A DNA stretch of 64,000 nt. Origin: Limnohabitans sp. Rim47. Lineage in GTDB: Bacteria > Pseudomonadota > Gammaproteobacteria > Burkholderiales > Burkholderiaceae_C. Under the pieces are notes generated by a model. It searched no databases. It was given only the letters and a program-made list of their open reading frames with translations, and was not told where the DNA came from. This document shows positions 32,527 through 41,834 of the stretch, in pieces (the first letter of the stretch is position 1; each line of letters begins with the position of its first letter). A program made the position numbers and the translations under genes. The stretch lies in contig NZ_FBYA01000001.1 in assembly GCF_001517545.1 (NCBI RefSeq), forward strand, positions 557,268-621,267. Reading direction: 5' to 3'.

Positions 32527-33734
32527 GCTGCTTTGGGGGCATGGCGCTGGATCGGACTTTCGCGCACCGGCAAATTCACCAATGCGGCAAAGACGCCCAA
32601 GGCAATGGCCAAGTACCAGACGATGTCGTAGCTGCCTGTCTTGTCATACAAGTAACCGCCCAGCCACACACCCATGAACGAGCCGATCTGGTGGCTGAAA
32701 AAGACAAAGCCGCTGAGCATGGAGAGGTGAGAAATGCCAAAAATCTGGGCCACTGCCGCGTTGGTGGGCGGCACGGTAGACAGCCACAACAAGCCCATGA
32801 CAGACGAAAAAATGTAAACGCTGGTGGGCGTGAGCGGGGCGATCAAGAACAGAACGATGGCCACCGAGCGGGCTGCGTAAATGAACGCCAGGATCTTTTT
32901 CTTGGCCATTTTCTGGCCCAACGTGCCCGCAATGTAGGTACCAAACACGTTGAACAGACCGATCAAGGCCAATGCATAACTGGCTACCTGAGGCGCCAGG
33001 CCATGATCTTTCAGGTAGCTGGGCATGTGCACGCCAATGAACACCACCTGAAAGCCGCAGACAAAATAGCCCGCCATCAGCAGTTGAAAACTGGGGTATT
33101 TAAAAGCTTCTTTCAGAGCCTGCGCAATGGTCTGGTCGCGTCTGACCTGGCCTGGTGCATTCAAAGCCGGTTCGCGCAGACCCCAAGCCAAAGGAATGAT
33201 CAGCATGGCCGCTGCGGCCAATATGACCAGAGCCGTCTGCCAGCCCATCTGGCTGATCAAGAGTCCTTCTACCGGCACCATCAAAAATTGGCCAAAACTG
33301 CCCGCCGCAGCCGCCACGCCCATGGCCCACGAGCGGCGTTCTGGCGGAACGTTGCGTCCGATTACGCCGTAAATCACGGCGTAAGTCGTGCCAGCTTGTG
33401 CGGTGCCGATGATCACCCCGGTGAACAAGGCAAACACCCACGGGTCGGTGGCCCAAGACATGCCTAAAAGGCCAATGCCGTAAATCAAGGCTCCCACAGC
33501 AATCACGCGGAATGCGCCAAACCTGTCGGCCACCATGCCCGCAAAAATCCCCATGAAACCCCAAGACAGGTTCTGGATGGCCATGGCGAAGCCGAACTCT
33601 TGACGGCCCCAGCCTTGTGCCTGGGTGATGGGTTGCAGCCACAGGCCAAAGCCGTGGCGAATGCCCATGGACAGCGTGACGATGGCCGCGCCGCAGGCCA
33701 GCACTTGAAACAGGGAAAGTGGTTTGTGTTGCAT
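32523..33734 (-). CDS. MFS transporter, monocarboxylate/oxalate-formate type
   Basis: 403 residues, 12 membrane segments. The N-terminal TLSMGIRHGFGLWLQPI and WGFMGIFAGMVADRFGAFRVI match the MCT/OFA-like subgroup of major facilitators common in Burkholderiales; the second half contains QVVFIGVHMPSYLKDHGL and SGFVFFSHQIGSFMGVWLGG. Organic-acid uptake or export is likely from the family. TAAAGT (minus, 33741-33746) ends 6 nt before the ATG; the AGGGG directly abutting the ATG is too close for a Shine-Dalgarno role. Confidence 0.88.
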   Translation of the reverse strand: MQHKPLSLFQVLACGAAIVTLSMGIRHGFGLWLQPITQAQGWGRQEFGFAMAIQNLSWGFMGIFAGMVADRFGAFRVIAVGALIYGIGLLGMSWATDPWVFALFTGVIIGTAQAGTTYAVIYGVIGRNVPPERRSWAMGVAAAAGSFGQFLMVPVEGLLISQMGWQTALVILAAAAMLIIPLAWGLREPALNAPGQVRRDQTIAQALKEAFKYPSFQLLMAGYFVCGFQVVFIGVHMPSYLKDHGLAPQVASYALALIGLFNVFGTYIAGTLGQKMAKKKILAFIYAARSVAIVLFLIAPLTPTSVYIFSSVMGLLWLSTVPPTNAAVAQIFGISHLSMLSGFVFFSHQIGSFMGVWLGGYLYDKTGSYDIVWYLAIALGVFAALVNLPVRESPIQRHAPKAA

Positions 33735-33875
33735 CCCCTGACTTTAACCAATGCCGCCCGGCTTGCTTGTCTCGCAAATGCAGTCATTCGTGGGCAGGAC
33801 TTCTGCGCGCAAAGGCAATACGACACTGTTGTTGTATCCAGTAATCCGGCATAAATCCCACTACAATCCGCCACC

Positions 33876-35888
33876 ATGGCCACCCAATCTACTGTCAAAA
33901 CATCCAACGAGTACTCTGAGGGCTCGATCCGTGTGCTCAAGGGTCTGGAGCCCGTTAAGCAACGTCCGGGCATGTACACCCGCACCGACAACCCCCTGCA
34001 CATCATTCAAGAAGTGTTGGACAACGCCGCCGACGAGGCGCTGGCCGGTTACGGCAAAAAGATCAAAGTCATCCTGCACGCCGATGGCTCGGTCACCATC
34101 GAGGACGATGGTCGGGGTATTCCGTTCGGCTTGCATCCTGAAGAAAACGCCCCCGTGATCGAGCTGGTCTTCACGCGATTGCACGCGGGCGGCAAATTTG
34201 ACAAGGGCAAGGGCGGTGCGTATAGCTTTTCGGGCGGCTTGCACGGCGTTGGCGTGAGCGTGACCAATGCTTTGTCCAAGCGACTGGAAGCCACCAGCTA
34301 CCGCGAAGGCAAAGTGGCCACTCTCGCTTTCTCGGTAGGCGACGTGATCGAGCCCCTGGTGACTCGACTGGCCAATGAGGGTGACCGTGGCGGCTTGGGA
34401 GACGTGCCCCGAGACCGAAAACAGGGCACCACGGTGCGTGCCTGGCCCGACGCCAAATATTTCGAATCCAGCGCCCTGCCCATGAATGAGCTGACGCACC
34501 TGCTGCGCAGTAAAGCCGTGCTCATGCCGGGCGTGACGGTGACCTTAGTCAACGAGAAAACCAAAGAAACCCAGCAGTGGCAATACAAAGCCGGACTGCG
34601 CGACTACCTGACGCAAACCCTGAATGGCGACCCGGTGATCCCGTTGTTCGAGGGCGAAGGCTTTGCCGATGCCCAACACGACAGCTTTGCCGAAGGCGAG
34701 GGCGCTACGTGGGCCGTGGCCTTCACCGAAGACGGCGCGCCGGTGCGCGAGAGCTACGTCAACCTGATCCCCACCAGCGCAGGCGGCACGCACGACAGTG
34801 GTTTGCGCGACGGCTTGTTCACCGCCGTCAAAAGCTTCATCGAGCTGCATGGCCTGCTGCCTAAAGGCGTCAAGCTCATGCCCGAAGACGTGTTCGCCCG
34901 TGCCAGCTATGTGCTGAGCGCCAAAGTGCTCGACCCGCAGTTTCAGGGGCAGATCAAAGAGCGCCTTAACTCGCGCGACGCGGTGCGGCTGGTGTCCAGC
35001 TTTGTGCGGCCAGCGCTCGAGCTCTGGCTGAACGAGCATGTGGACTACGGCAAAAAGCTGGCCGAACTCGCGATCAAAGCCGCCCAGTCACGCCAAAAAG
35101 CGGGCCAAAAGGTTGAAAAACGCAAGAGCTCCGGCGTGGCCGTGCTGCCCGGCAAACTGACCGATTGCGAGAGCAAAGACATCTTGCACAACGAGGTGTT
35201 CTTGGTCGAGGGCGATTCGGCCGGGGGCAGCGCCAAAATGGGCCGTAACAAAGAATGTCAAGCCATCTTGCCCCTGCGCGGCAAGGTGCTCAACACCTGG
35301 GAAGTGGACCGCGACCGCTTGTTTGCCAACAACGAAATCCACGACATTTCAGTCGCCATTGGCGTGGACCCGCACGGGCCGAATGACAACCCCGACATGA
35401 GCAATCTGCGCTACGGCAAGGTCTGCATTTTGTCGGACGCGGACGTGGACGGCTCGCACATCCAGGTGCTGCTGCTGACGCTGTTTTTCCGTCATTTCCC
35501 CAAGCTGATAGAGACGGGCCATTTGTATGTGGCGCGGCCCCCGCTGTTTCGGGTCGATGCACCCGCACGCGGCAAAAAACCGGCATCCAAAGCCTATGCG
35601 CTGGACGACGGTGAGTTGACCGCCATCATCGACAAGCTGCGCAAAGACGGCGTGAAAGAAGGCGGCTGGAGCATCAGCCGCTTCAAGGGCTTGGGCGAGA
35701 TGAGCGCCGAGCAACTGTGGGACACCACGCTCAACCCCGACACGCGCCGCCTACTGCCCATCGAGCTGGGACCGCTGGACAACGCGGGCACCGAAAACCT
35801 GATGATGCAGTTGATGGGCAAAGGCGAAGCCGCTGCCCGACGCGAGCTGATGGAGCTGCACGGTGACAGCATCGAAATCGATGTCTGA
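33876..35888 (+). CDS. parE: DNA topoisomerase IV subunit B
   Basis: ATPase subunit of the chromosome decatenase. 670 residues: GHKL ATPase (about 20-230; EVLDNAADEALAG, EDDGRGIPFG, SFSGGLHGVGVSVTNAL), transducer, and TOPRIM (about 425-540; VEGDSAGGSA, PLRGKVLN, LSDADVDGSHI), ending with FKGLGEMSAEQLW. Length fits ParE, not GyrB (about 800), and parC follows after 19 nt. TACAAT (33862-33867) ends 8 nt before the ATG with no Shine-Dalgarno sequence. Confidence 0.96.
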   Translation: MATQSTVKTSNEYSEGSIRVLKGLEPVKQRPGMYTRTDNPLHIIQEVLDNAADEALAGYGKKIKVILHADGSVTIEDDGRGIPFGLHPEENAPVIELVFTRLHAGGKFDKGKGGAYSFSGGLHGVGVSVTNALSKRLEATSYREGKVATLAFSVGDVIEPLVTRLANEGDRGGLGDVPRDRKQGTTVRAWPDAKYFESSALPMNELTHLLRSKAVLMPGVTVTLVNEKTKETQQWQYKAGLRDYLTQTLNGDPVIPLFEGEGFADAQHDSFAEGEGATWAVAFTEDGAPVRESYVNLIPTSAGGTHDSGLRDGLFTAVKSFIELHGLLPKGVKLMPEDVFARASYVLSAKVLDPQFQGQIKERLNSRDAVRLVSSFVRPALELWLNEHVDYGKKLAELAIKAAQSRQKAGQKVEKRKSSGVAVLPGKLTDCESKDILHNEVFLVEGDSAGGSAKMGRNKECQAILPLRGKVLNTWEVDRDRLFANNEIHDISVAIGVDPHGPNDNPDMSNLRYGKVCILSDADVDGSHIQVLLLTLFFRHFPKLIETGHLYVARPPLFRVDAPARGKKPASKAYALDDGELTAIIDKLRKDGVKEGGWSISRFKGLGEMSAEQLWDTTLNPDTRRLLPIELGPLDNAGTENLMMQLMGKGEAAARRELMELHGDSIEIDV

Positions 35889-35907
35889 GCCGCACCGGAA
35901 TTGAAAC

Positions 35908-38280
35908 ATGACCTTTGATTTACTCCCCCCTGAAACTGCGGCAACCGACACCGCCCCCGAAGGCGACCACCTGGGCGCTTACGCCCAGCGCGCCTACCTG
36001 GAATACGCGTTGTCGGTCGTCAAAGGCCGTGCCTTGCCCGATGTGTGCGACGGCCAAAAGCCGGTGCAGCGGCGCATTTTGTATTCGATGGACCGCATGG
36101 GCCTATCCTACAGCGGCCCGAACAACAACACCGCCGCCAAGCCCGTCAAAAGTGCCCGCGTGGTGGGCGATGTACTCGGCCGTTACCACCCGCACGGCGA
36201 CACAGCGGCGTATGACGCGTTGGTGCGCATGGCGCAAGACTTTTCGCAACGCTACCCGCTGATCGACGGGCAGGGCAACTTTGGTTCACGCGACGGCGAT
36301 GGTGCGGCGGCCATGCGTTACACCGAAGCGCGCTTGTCGCGCATCACCAGCTTGTTGCTCGACGAGATTGACATGGGCACGGTGGACTTCATTCCCAATT
36401 ACGACGGCTCGACCGAAGAGCCGCGCCAGTTGCCCGCCCGCTTGCCGTTCAGCCTGCTCAATGGGGCCAGCGGCATCGCCGTGGGCCTGGCCACCGAGAT
36501 CCCCAGCCACAACTTGCGCGAAGTGGCCGATGCCTGCGTGGCCTTGATCAAAAACGACAAGTTGAGCGACAGCGAGTTGATGGCCATCATCCCCGGCCCC
36601 GACTACCCGGGCGGCGGCCAGATCATCAGCCCGGCCAGCGACATTGCCGACGCCTACCGCACGGGGCGTGGCAGCCTGAAAGTGCGTGCCCGCTGGAAGC
36701 TCGAAGAGCTGGCCCGTGGCCAGTGGCAATTGGTGGTGACCGAGTTGCCGCAAGGCGTCAGCTCGCAACGTGTGTTGGAAGAGATCGAAGAACTCACCAA
36801 CCCCAAGGTCAAGGCCGGCAAAAAGGCGCTCAGCACCGACCAGATGCAGCTCAAGGCCAGCATGCTGGCGGTGCTGGATGTGGTGCGTGACGAATCGAGC
36901 AAAGACGCCGCCGTGCGCCTGGTGTTCGAGCCCAAGACCAGCCGCATCGAACAGCAAGAACTCATCACCGCCTTGCTGGCCCACACCAGCCTGGAAACCT
37001 CGGCACCGATCAACATGACTTCGGTGGGCATCGACGGCAAGCCGATCCAGAAGTCGCTGCGTCAGATGCTGGTGGAGTGGATCAGCTTCCGCCAGACCAC
37101 CATCACCCGCCGCAGCCAGCACCGCTTGAACAAAGTGCTCGACCGCATTCACATTCTGGAAGGCCGCCAGTTGGTGCTGCTCAACATCGACGAGGTGATC
37201 CGCATCATCCGCCACAGCGACGAGCCCAAGCCCGCGCTGATCGAGGCCTTCCAACTCAGCGACCGCCAGGCCGAAGACATTCTGGAGATTCGCCTGCGCC
37301 AACTGGCCCGCTTGGAGGCCATCAAGATCGAGCAGGAGTTGAGCGAGCTGCGCGAAGAGCAGGGCAAGCTCGACGAGATTTTGGGCAGCCCTGCCGCGCT
37401 GCGCCGCCTGATGATCAAGGAGATCGAAGCCGACGCCAAGACCTTTGCCGACCCGCGCCGCACGCTGATCCAGGAAGAGAAAAAAGCTGTGGCCGAAGTC
37501 AAGGTGGTGGACGAACCGGTGACGGTGGTTGTGTCTGAAAAAGGCTGGGTGCGCGCCCGCACCGGCCACGGCCACGACGCCACCAGCTTTGCCTTCAAGG
37601 CGGGCGACGGCCTGTACGGCACCTTTGAATGCCGCACGGTGGACACGCTGCTGATCTTTGGCAGCAATGGCCGCATTTACAGCGTGCCCGTGGCCACTTT
37701 GCCCGGTGCCCGTGGCGACGGCCAGCCCGTGACCACGCTCATTGAGCTGGAACCCACCACTCAAATCGCCCACTACTTTGCAGGCCCGGCCAACGCCACG
37801 TTGCTGCTGAGCGGCTCCGGCGGCTATGGCTTTATGGCCTCGGTCGAGAACATGATTTCGCGCAACAAGGCGGGCAAAGCCTTCTTCAGCCTAGGCGATG
37901 GCGAAACCGTTTGCGCCCCAAGCCATGTCAGCGGCTCCAGCGCCACAGTGCCTGGCGACAAACAAGCCATGGCAGCGGCGTCCAGCGTCTGCTGTGCCAG
38001 CGCGGGCGGCCGGGTGTTGACGTTTGAGATCAGCGAACTCAAAACCATGGAAAAAGGCGGCCGGGGCTTGATGCTGATCGACCTCGAAGCCAAAGACAGC
38101 TTGGCGGGTGCAGCGGCCTACACCCGCAGCGTCAAGATTGCAGGCATTGGCCGTGGCGGCAAGGCGCGCGAAGAAACGCTGGAAATCCGCAGCCTGAACA
38201 ACGCCAAAGCCGCGCGGGCCAAGAAGGGGCGCGTGGCAGATCTGGGCTTTAAGCCGAGTCGGGTGACTCGGGTCGAGTGA
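35908..38280 (+). CDS. parC: DNA topoisomerase IV subunit A
   Basis: DNA-cleaving subunit of topoisomerase IV. 790 residues. Visible: YLEYALSVVKGRALPDVCDG, the quinolone-determining stretch RYHPHGDTAAYDALV, catalytic Tyr in AAAMRYTEARLS, GIAVGLATEIPSHN, then a C-terminal beta-pinwheel with degenerate blades (VSEKGWVRARTGHG, LIFGSNGRIYSVPVA). Thr occupies the position equivalent to E. coli ParC Ser80, and Asp that of Glu84. Operon with parE. Confidence 0.96.
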   Translation: MTFDLLPPETAATDTAPEGDHLGAYAQRAYLEYALSVVKGRALPDVCDGQKPVQRRILYSMDRMGLSYSGPNNNTAAKPVKSARVVGDVLGRYHPHGDTAAYDALVRMAQDFSQRYPLIDGQGNFGSRDGDGAAAMRYTEARLSRITSLLLDEIDMGTVDFIPNYDGSTEEPRQLPARLPFSLLNGASGIAVGLATEIPSHNLREVADACVALIKNDKLSDSELMAIIPGPDYPGGGQIISPASDIADAYRTGRGSLKVRARWKLEELARGQWQLVVTELPQGVSSQRVLEEIEELTNPKVKAGKKALSTDQMQLKASMLAVLDVVRDESSKDAAVRLVFEPKTSRIEQQELITALLAHTSLETSAPINMTSVGIDGKPIQKSLRQMLVEWISFRQTTITRRSQHRLNKVLDRIHILEGRQLVLLNIDEVIRIIRHSDEPKPALIEAFQLSDRQAEDILEIRLRQLARLEAIKIEQELSELREEQGKLDEILGSPAALRRLMIKEIEADAKTFADPRRTLIQEEKKAVAEVKVVDEPVTVVVSEKGWVRARTGHGHDATSFAFKAGDGLYGTFECRTVDTLLIFGSNGRIYSVPVATLPGARGDGQPVTTLIELEPTTQIAHYFAGPANATLLLSGSGGYGFMASVENMISRNKAGKAFFSLGDGETVCAPSHVSGSSATVPGDKQAMAAASSVCCASAGGRVLTFEISELKTMEKGGRGLMLIDLEAKDSLAGAAAYTRSVKIAGIGRGGKAREETLEIRSLNNAKAARAKKGRVADLGFKPSRVTRVE

Positions 38281-38328
38281 TGGATACAGAACCAAGGCAG
38301 AGTTCTTGGACGACAAATTAAGTGATGG

Positions 38329-38540
38329 ACCCCCGATCAAGTCGGGGGTGACAAACTTGATGTTGCGGTGACTGACTTTGATGTTGCGGTGACTGACTTT
38401 GATGTTGCGGTAACTGTCTTTGATGTTGCGGTGACTGACTTTGATTTTCCGATGATGCGCTTTGTGGTTGGGGTGACTAATTTGACGTTCTGTGGCTTTT
38501 TTGAGGTTGGGGTGAAGGGTCTTGATGGCGGAAGTGACGG
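38329..38540. repeat. Composite repeat: CCCCCGAT hairpin plus 21-bp tandem array
   Basis: ACCCCCGA and TCGGGGGT (38329-38349) form an 8-bp hairpin with a 5-nt loop, followed by four 21-bp units at 38357-38440 with the core TTGATGTTGCGGTGACTGAC; units 1, 2 and 4 are identical and unit 3 differs by two bases. Decaying units continue to about 38540. The 285-bp parC/tag gap holds nothing else. A second hairpin-plus-tandem element is at 59823-59900. Confidence 0.85.
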
Positions 38541-38565
38541 GCGTTGATCTGAACGCCCGAATCCC

Positions 38566-39129
38566 TCACTTGGCCAGTGGTGCGTGCCGATGGCAGCTGA
38601 CCAGGTGGTCGTTGACCATGCCTGATGCTTGCATGAAGGCGTAGCAAATGGTGGTGCCGACGAATTTGAAGCCGGCCTTTTTCAGGGCTTTGCTCATGGT
38701 GTCGGACTCGGTGGTTTGGGCGGGCACTTCGGCCATGCTTTTGCGCCCGTGTTGTAAGGGCTCGCCACCGACAAATTGCCAGACGAACTGGCCAAAGTTT
38801 TGGCCCTTGGATTGCAGGGCGAGATAGGCTTGGGCGTTGCCGATAGTGGCGGCGACCTTGAGACGGTTGCGCACGATGCCCGGATCGGCCAGCAATTCGG
38901 CCACTTTAGCGGCGTCATAGCGGGCTATTTTTTCGGGGTCAAACTGGTCAAAGGCGGCGCGGTAGGTTTCGCGTTTTTTCAGCACCGTGGACCACGACAG
39001 CCCGGCTTGTGCGCCCTCCAGGTTGATCAACTCGAACAGGGCGCGATCGTCACGCTGGGGCACGCCCCATTCGGTGTCGTGGTAGTGACGGTACAGGTCA
39101 AAGCCTTCGCACCAGGGGCAACGCTGCAT
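38566..39129 (-). CDS. tag: DNA-3-methyladenine glycosylase I
   Basis: Base-excision enzyme removing 3-methyladenine. 187 residues from the ATG at 39129, with AAAGGAG 7 nt upstream. Zinc ligands Cys4 (MQRCPWC), His in YHDTEWG, and the C-terminal HLVSCHRH are all present, as are EWGVPQRDDRALFELINLEG and GLSWSTVLKKRE with the catalytic Glu/Tyr region. Divergent from the LysR-type regulator, with 197 bp between start codons. Confidence 0.96.
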   Translation of the reverse strand: MQRCPWCEGFDLYRHYHDTEWGVPQRDDRALFELINLEGAQAGLSWSTVLKKRETYRAAFDQFDPEKIARYDAAKVAELLADPGIVRNRLKVAATIGNAQAYLALQSKGQNFGQFVWQFVGGEPLQHGRKSMAEVPAQTTESDTMSKALKKAGFKFVGTTICYAFMQASGMVNDHLVSCHRHAPLAK

Positions 39130-39326
39130 ACAACTCCTTTGGACGTTGGCCAGTGTAGCCAGAGCGCCAGTCTCCCTGGAAGGACTCAATCGCTTGTGGA
39201 CGGAGCCTCTTTCAAATATGGCATTGATGAGGGTACCCATTATGTTTGGGCTGTTGACGTTGCACTTTTGGATAATGCACATGAATAGACTCTGTTTCGG
39301 GCTCATGCCCACGCGCAAGGAAAGCC

Positions 39327-40571
39327 ATGGCCCTGGTCGATCAACTGAAATCTCTGCGCGCAGCGTGCGCAGTGTCATTGACCGGTAGCAGCATTGGCGC
39401 GGCGCAGGCGCTGCATGTGTCGCAGTCGTCTGTCACGCGGGCTGTTCAGTCGCTCGAAGACGTTTTGCGGCAGGTGGTGTTTGACCGCTCAGCCCAGGGC
39501 ATGAGTGTCACGCCGCCATGGGCCGAGTTGCTGCAGCGTTGCGTTCGTGCTTTTCAATATCTGGCCATTGCATCGGCCTCCAAAGCGGGCGTGACCGAGG
39601 GGCCGGACTGGATGACTTGTCGGTTCGCCTCTGGCGTGGGATTGCGGCATTTGCGGGTGCTCATGTCACTGGCGGTCACGGGTTCTGAGACGGTGACCGC
39701 CGGGCAGTTGGGGGTGAGCCAGTCGGCGGTTCACCAGAGTCTGGTGCAGGCGGAGCATTTCAGTGGCAAAAAACTGTTCACGCGCAGTCGCCAGCATGGC
39801 TTGCGCATGACGGAGTTGGGTGCCCAGGTGATCCATGGCTGCAAGTTGTTTGACGCTGAACTGGCGCAAGCTGACGAGGTGTTGGCCGCCTTGTCTGGCC
39901 AAGTGGCGGGGCGGCTGGCCATTGGCACCTTGCCGTTTTCTGTGGGGCCTTTGTTGCCGGTGGCGGTCAACCGTGTCATGCAGGACTTGCCGGGTTTGCA
40001 GGTCACGGTGGTGGATGGCACCTACGATGCGTTGATTGCCAAACTGCGTGATGCCGAGATTGATTTGATCGTGGGCGCGTTGCGGCCAGACTTTGCTGTC
40101 CAGGGCCTGATGCAGGAAACCCTCTTTGTCGATGGTTTGGCAGTGGTCGTGCGGGCGGGTCACCCTTTGGCTTTGCGCCAGCAGTTGTCATGGCAACACT
40201 TGGCCCAGGCGCAATGGATCATGCCCATGCCCAACACCCCGGCGCAGACAGTGTTTGAGCGCACTTTGGCGCAGGGTGGTTTGTCTTTACCTGCAACCCA
40301 GTTGAGGGTCAACAGCGCATTGATGATGCAGTCTTTGTTGTTGCAAAGTGACCGTCTGGCCATGATGTCACCGCGTCAAATTCAAAGCGAAATTCAAGCG
40401 GGTTTGCTGGTGGTTTTGCCCTTGGCTGTGCCCAATGCAGACCGCACCATCGGCCTCATTCGTCGCTCGGGCATTTTGCTGACACCGGGCATGCAGGCTT
40501 TGCTGGAGGCCTGTCGCCGGGTGGCCTGCGAGATGGTCGGTGAAAACCCTTTAAATAAGTCAAACGCATAG
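39327..40571 (+). CDS. LysR-type regulator with two N-terminal DNA-binding domains
   Basis: 414 residues, about 110 more than a typical LysR protein. Two LysR-type winged helix-turn-helix domains lie in tandem: residues about 12-75 (GAAQALHVSQSSVTRAVQSL, ending VTPPWAELLQ) and about 105-170 (TAGQLGVSQSAVHQSLVQAE, ending MTELGAQVI). The co-inducer domain covers about 192-400 (GRLAIGTLPFSVGPLLPVAV). AAGGA precedes the ATG by 6 nt. It stands directly upstream of the binding-protein/hydrolase/SnoaL operon and probably controls it. Confidence 0.88.
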   Translation: MALVDQLKSLRAACAVSLTGSSIGAAQALHVSQSSVTRAVQSLEDVLRQVVFDRSAQGMSVTPPWAELLQRCVRAFQYLAIASASKAGVTEGPDWMTCRFASGVGLRHLRVLMSLAVTGSETVTAGQLGVSQSAVHQSLVQAEHFSGKKLFTRSRQHGLRMTELGAQVIHGCKLFDAELAQADEVLAALSGQVAGRLAIGTLPFSVGPLLPVAVNRVMQDLPGLQVTVVDGTYDALIAKLRDAEIDLIVGALRPDFAVQGLMQETLFVDGLAVVVRAGHPLALRQQLSWQHLAQAQWIMPMPNTPAQTVFERTLAQGGLSLPATQLRVNSALMMQSLLLQSDRLAMMSPRQIQSEIQAGLLVVLPLAVPNADRTIGLIRRSGILLTPGMQALLEACRRVACEMVGENPLNKSNA

Positions 40572-40648
40572 CCTCTTCCTGAATAGCATTGGACGCTTGT
40601 GGGCGCGTGCCCAATCATGGCTGATAGCTTATTCCACAGGAGACACAC

Positions 40649-41824
40649 ATGAAAAAACGCTTGATATTGGGTTCGATCGCGGGTCTGGCGCTGAGTGCCG
40701 TGACAGGCTTGGTGCAGGCGCAAGCGCAGGACAACACTTTCAAGATCGGTCTGGTCTTGCCCATGTCCGGGCCATTTGCCTCTACGGGCAAGCAAATGGA
40801 GTTGGCCGTGCGTTTGTACATGGCGCAGCACGGCGACACGGTGGCTGGCCGCAAGGTGGTGTTGATCGTCAAAGACGACACAGGCGCACCCGATGTGACC
40901 AAGCGCATTGCGCAGGAACTGGTCATCAACGACAAAGTGCAAGTGCTGGCTGGTTTTGGTTTGACGCCTTTGGCCATGGCCACGGCGCCTGTGGCCACGC
41001 AGTCCAAAACACCGCTGGTGGTCATGGCTGCTGCCACCTCCGTCATCACCGAAGCATCGCCTTTTATTGTGCGCACCAGCTTCACGGTGCCCCAGGTGGT
41101 GACCACGCTGGCCGATTGGGCCACCAAGAACAATATCAAGAAAGTCGTCAGTCTGGTGACCGACTATGCACCGGGCATTGACTCTGAAAAGTACTTCAAC
41201 CAGCGCTTCATCAACAACGGCGGTGTGGTGATTGAAACCTTGCGCGTGCCTTTGCGCAGCCCGGATTTCGCGCCGTTCTTGCAAAAGGTGCGCGATGCCA
41301 AGCCCGATGCCTTGTTTACCTTTGTGCCCGCGGGTGTGGGTTCGGCTTTGATGAAGCAGTTTGCCGAGCGTGGCCTGGACAAGGCGGGCATTCGCCTGAT
41401 TGCCGAAGGCAGCGTGACCGACGATGACATCTTGAACAACATGGGCGATGTGGCCGTGGGCGTGGTGACCGCGCACCATTACTCAGCCTCGCACAAATCG
41501 GCTCTGAACAAGAAGTTTGTTGAGGCTTTTGGCAAGGCCAACAACGGTCTGCGCCCGAACTTCATGGCGGTCGGCGCTTATGACGGCATGCGCGTGATTT
41601 ATGAAGCCGCCAAAACCACCAAAGGCGCTGGCGGTGAAGCGCTGCTGAATGCCATGAAAGGGCAAGCGTTTGAGAGCCCACGCGGCCCGATGTACATTGA
41701 CAACCAGACCCGTGACGTGGTTCACAACATGTATGTGCGCCGTGTCGAGCGTGTGGGTGGTCAGTTGTGGAATCAGGAAATTGAAACCGTGACCGACGTG
41801 AAAGACATTGGCAAAACGCGCTGA
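40649..41824 (+). CDS. Branched-chain-amino-acid-type ABC substrate-binding protein
   Basis: Periplasmic receptor of the LivJ/HAAT class, 391 residues. Signal peptide MKKRLILGSIAGLALSA to about AQAQA, then FKIGLVLPMSGPFASTGKQ (family start), DDTGAPDVTKRIAQELV, and VTAHHYSASH. CAGGAG lies 8 nt upstream. No permease or ATPase is adjacent; the nearest compatible set is livHMGF at 48517-51927. Co-transcribed with a hydrolase and a SnoaL-like protein, which hints at uptake of an organic or aromatic acid rather than an amino acid. Confidence 0.93.
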   Translation: MKKRLILGSIAGLALSAVTGLVQAQAQDNTFKIGLVLPMSGPFASTGKQMELAVRLYMAQHGDTVAGRKVVLIVKDDTGAPDVTKRIAQELVINDKVQVLAGFGLTPLAMATAPVATQSKTPLVVMAAATSVITEASPFIVRTSFTVPQVVTTLADWATKNNIKKVVSLVTDYAPGIDSEKYFNQRFINNGGVVIETLRVPLRSPDFAPFLQKVRDAKPDALFTFVPAGVGSALMKQFAERGLDKAGIRLIAEGSVTDDDILNNMGDVAVGVVTAHHYSASHKSALNKKFVEAFGKANNGLRPNFMAVGAYDGMRVIYEAAKTTKGAGGEALLNAMKGQAFESPRGPMYIDNQTRDVVHNMYVRRVERVGGQLWNQEIETVTDVKDIGKTR

Positions 41825-41834
41825 CCATCGACCT

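Noticed and set aside
36286..37773. Open frame of about 495 codons on the strand opposite parC
   Set aside because: It is a GC-codon shadow of parC: His/Gln/Gly-rich, without domains, and parC is unmistakable on the plus strand.
38357..38540. CRISPR-like array after parC
   Set aside because: The units are head-to-tail 21-mers with no spacers between them and no cas genes nearby.
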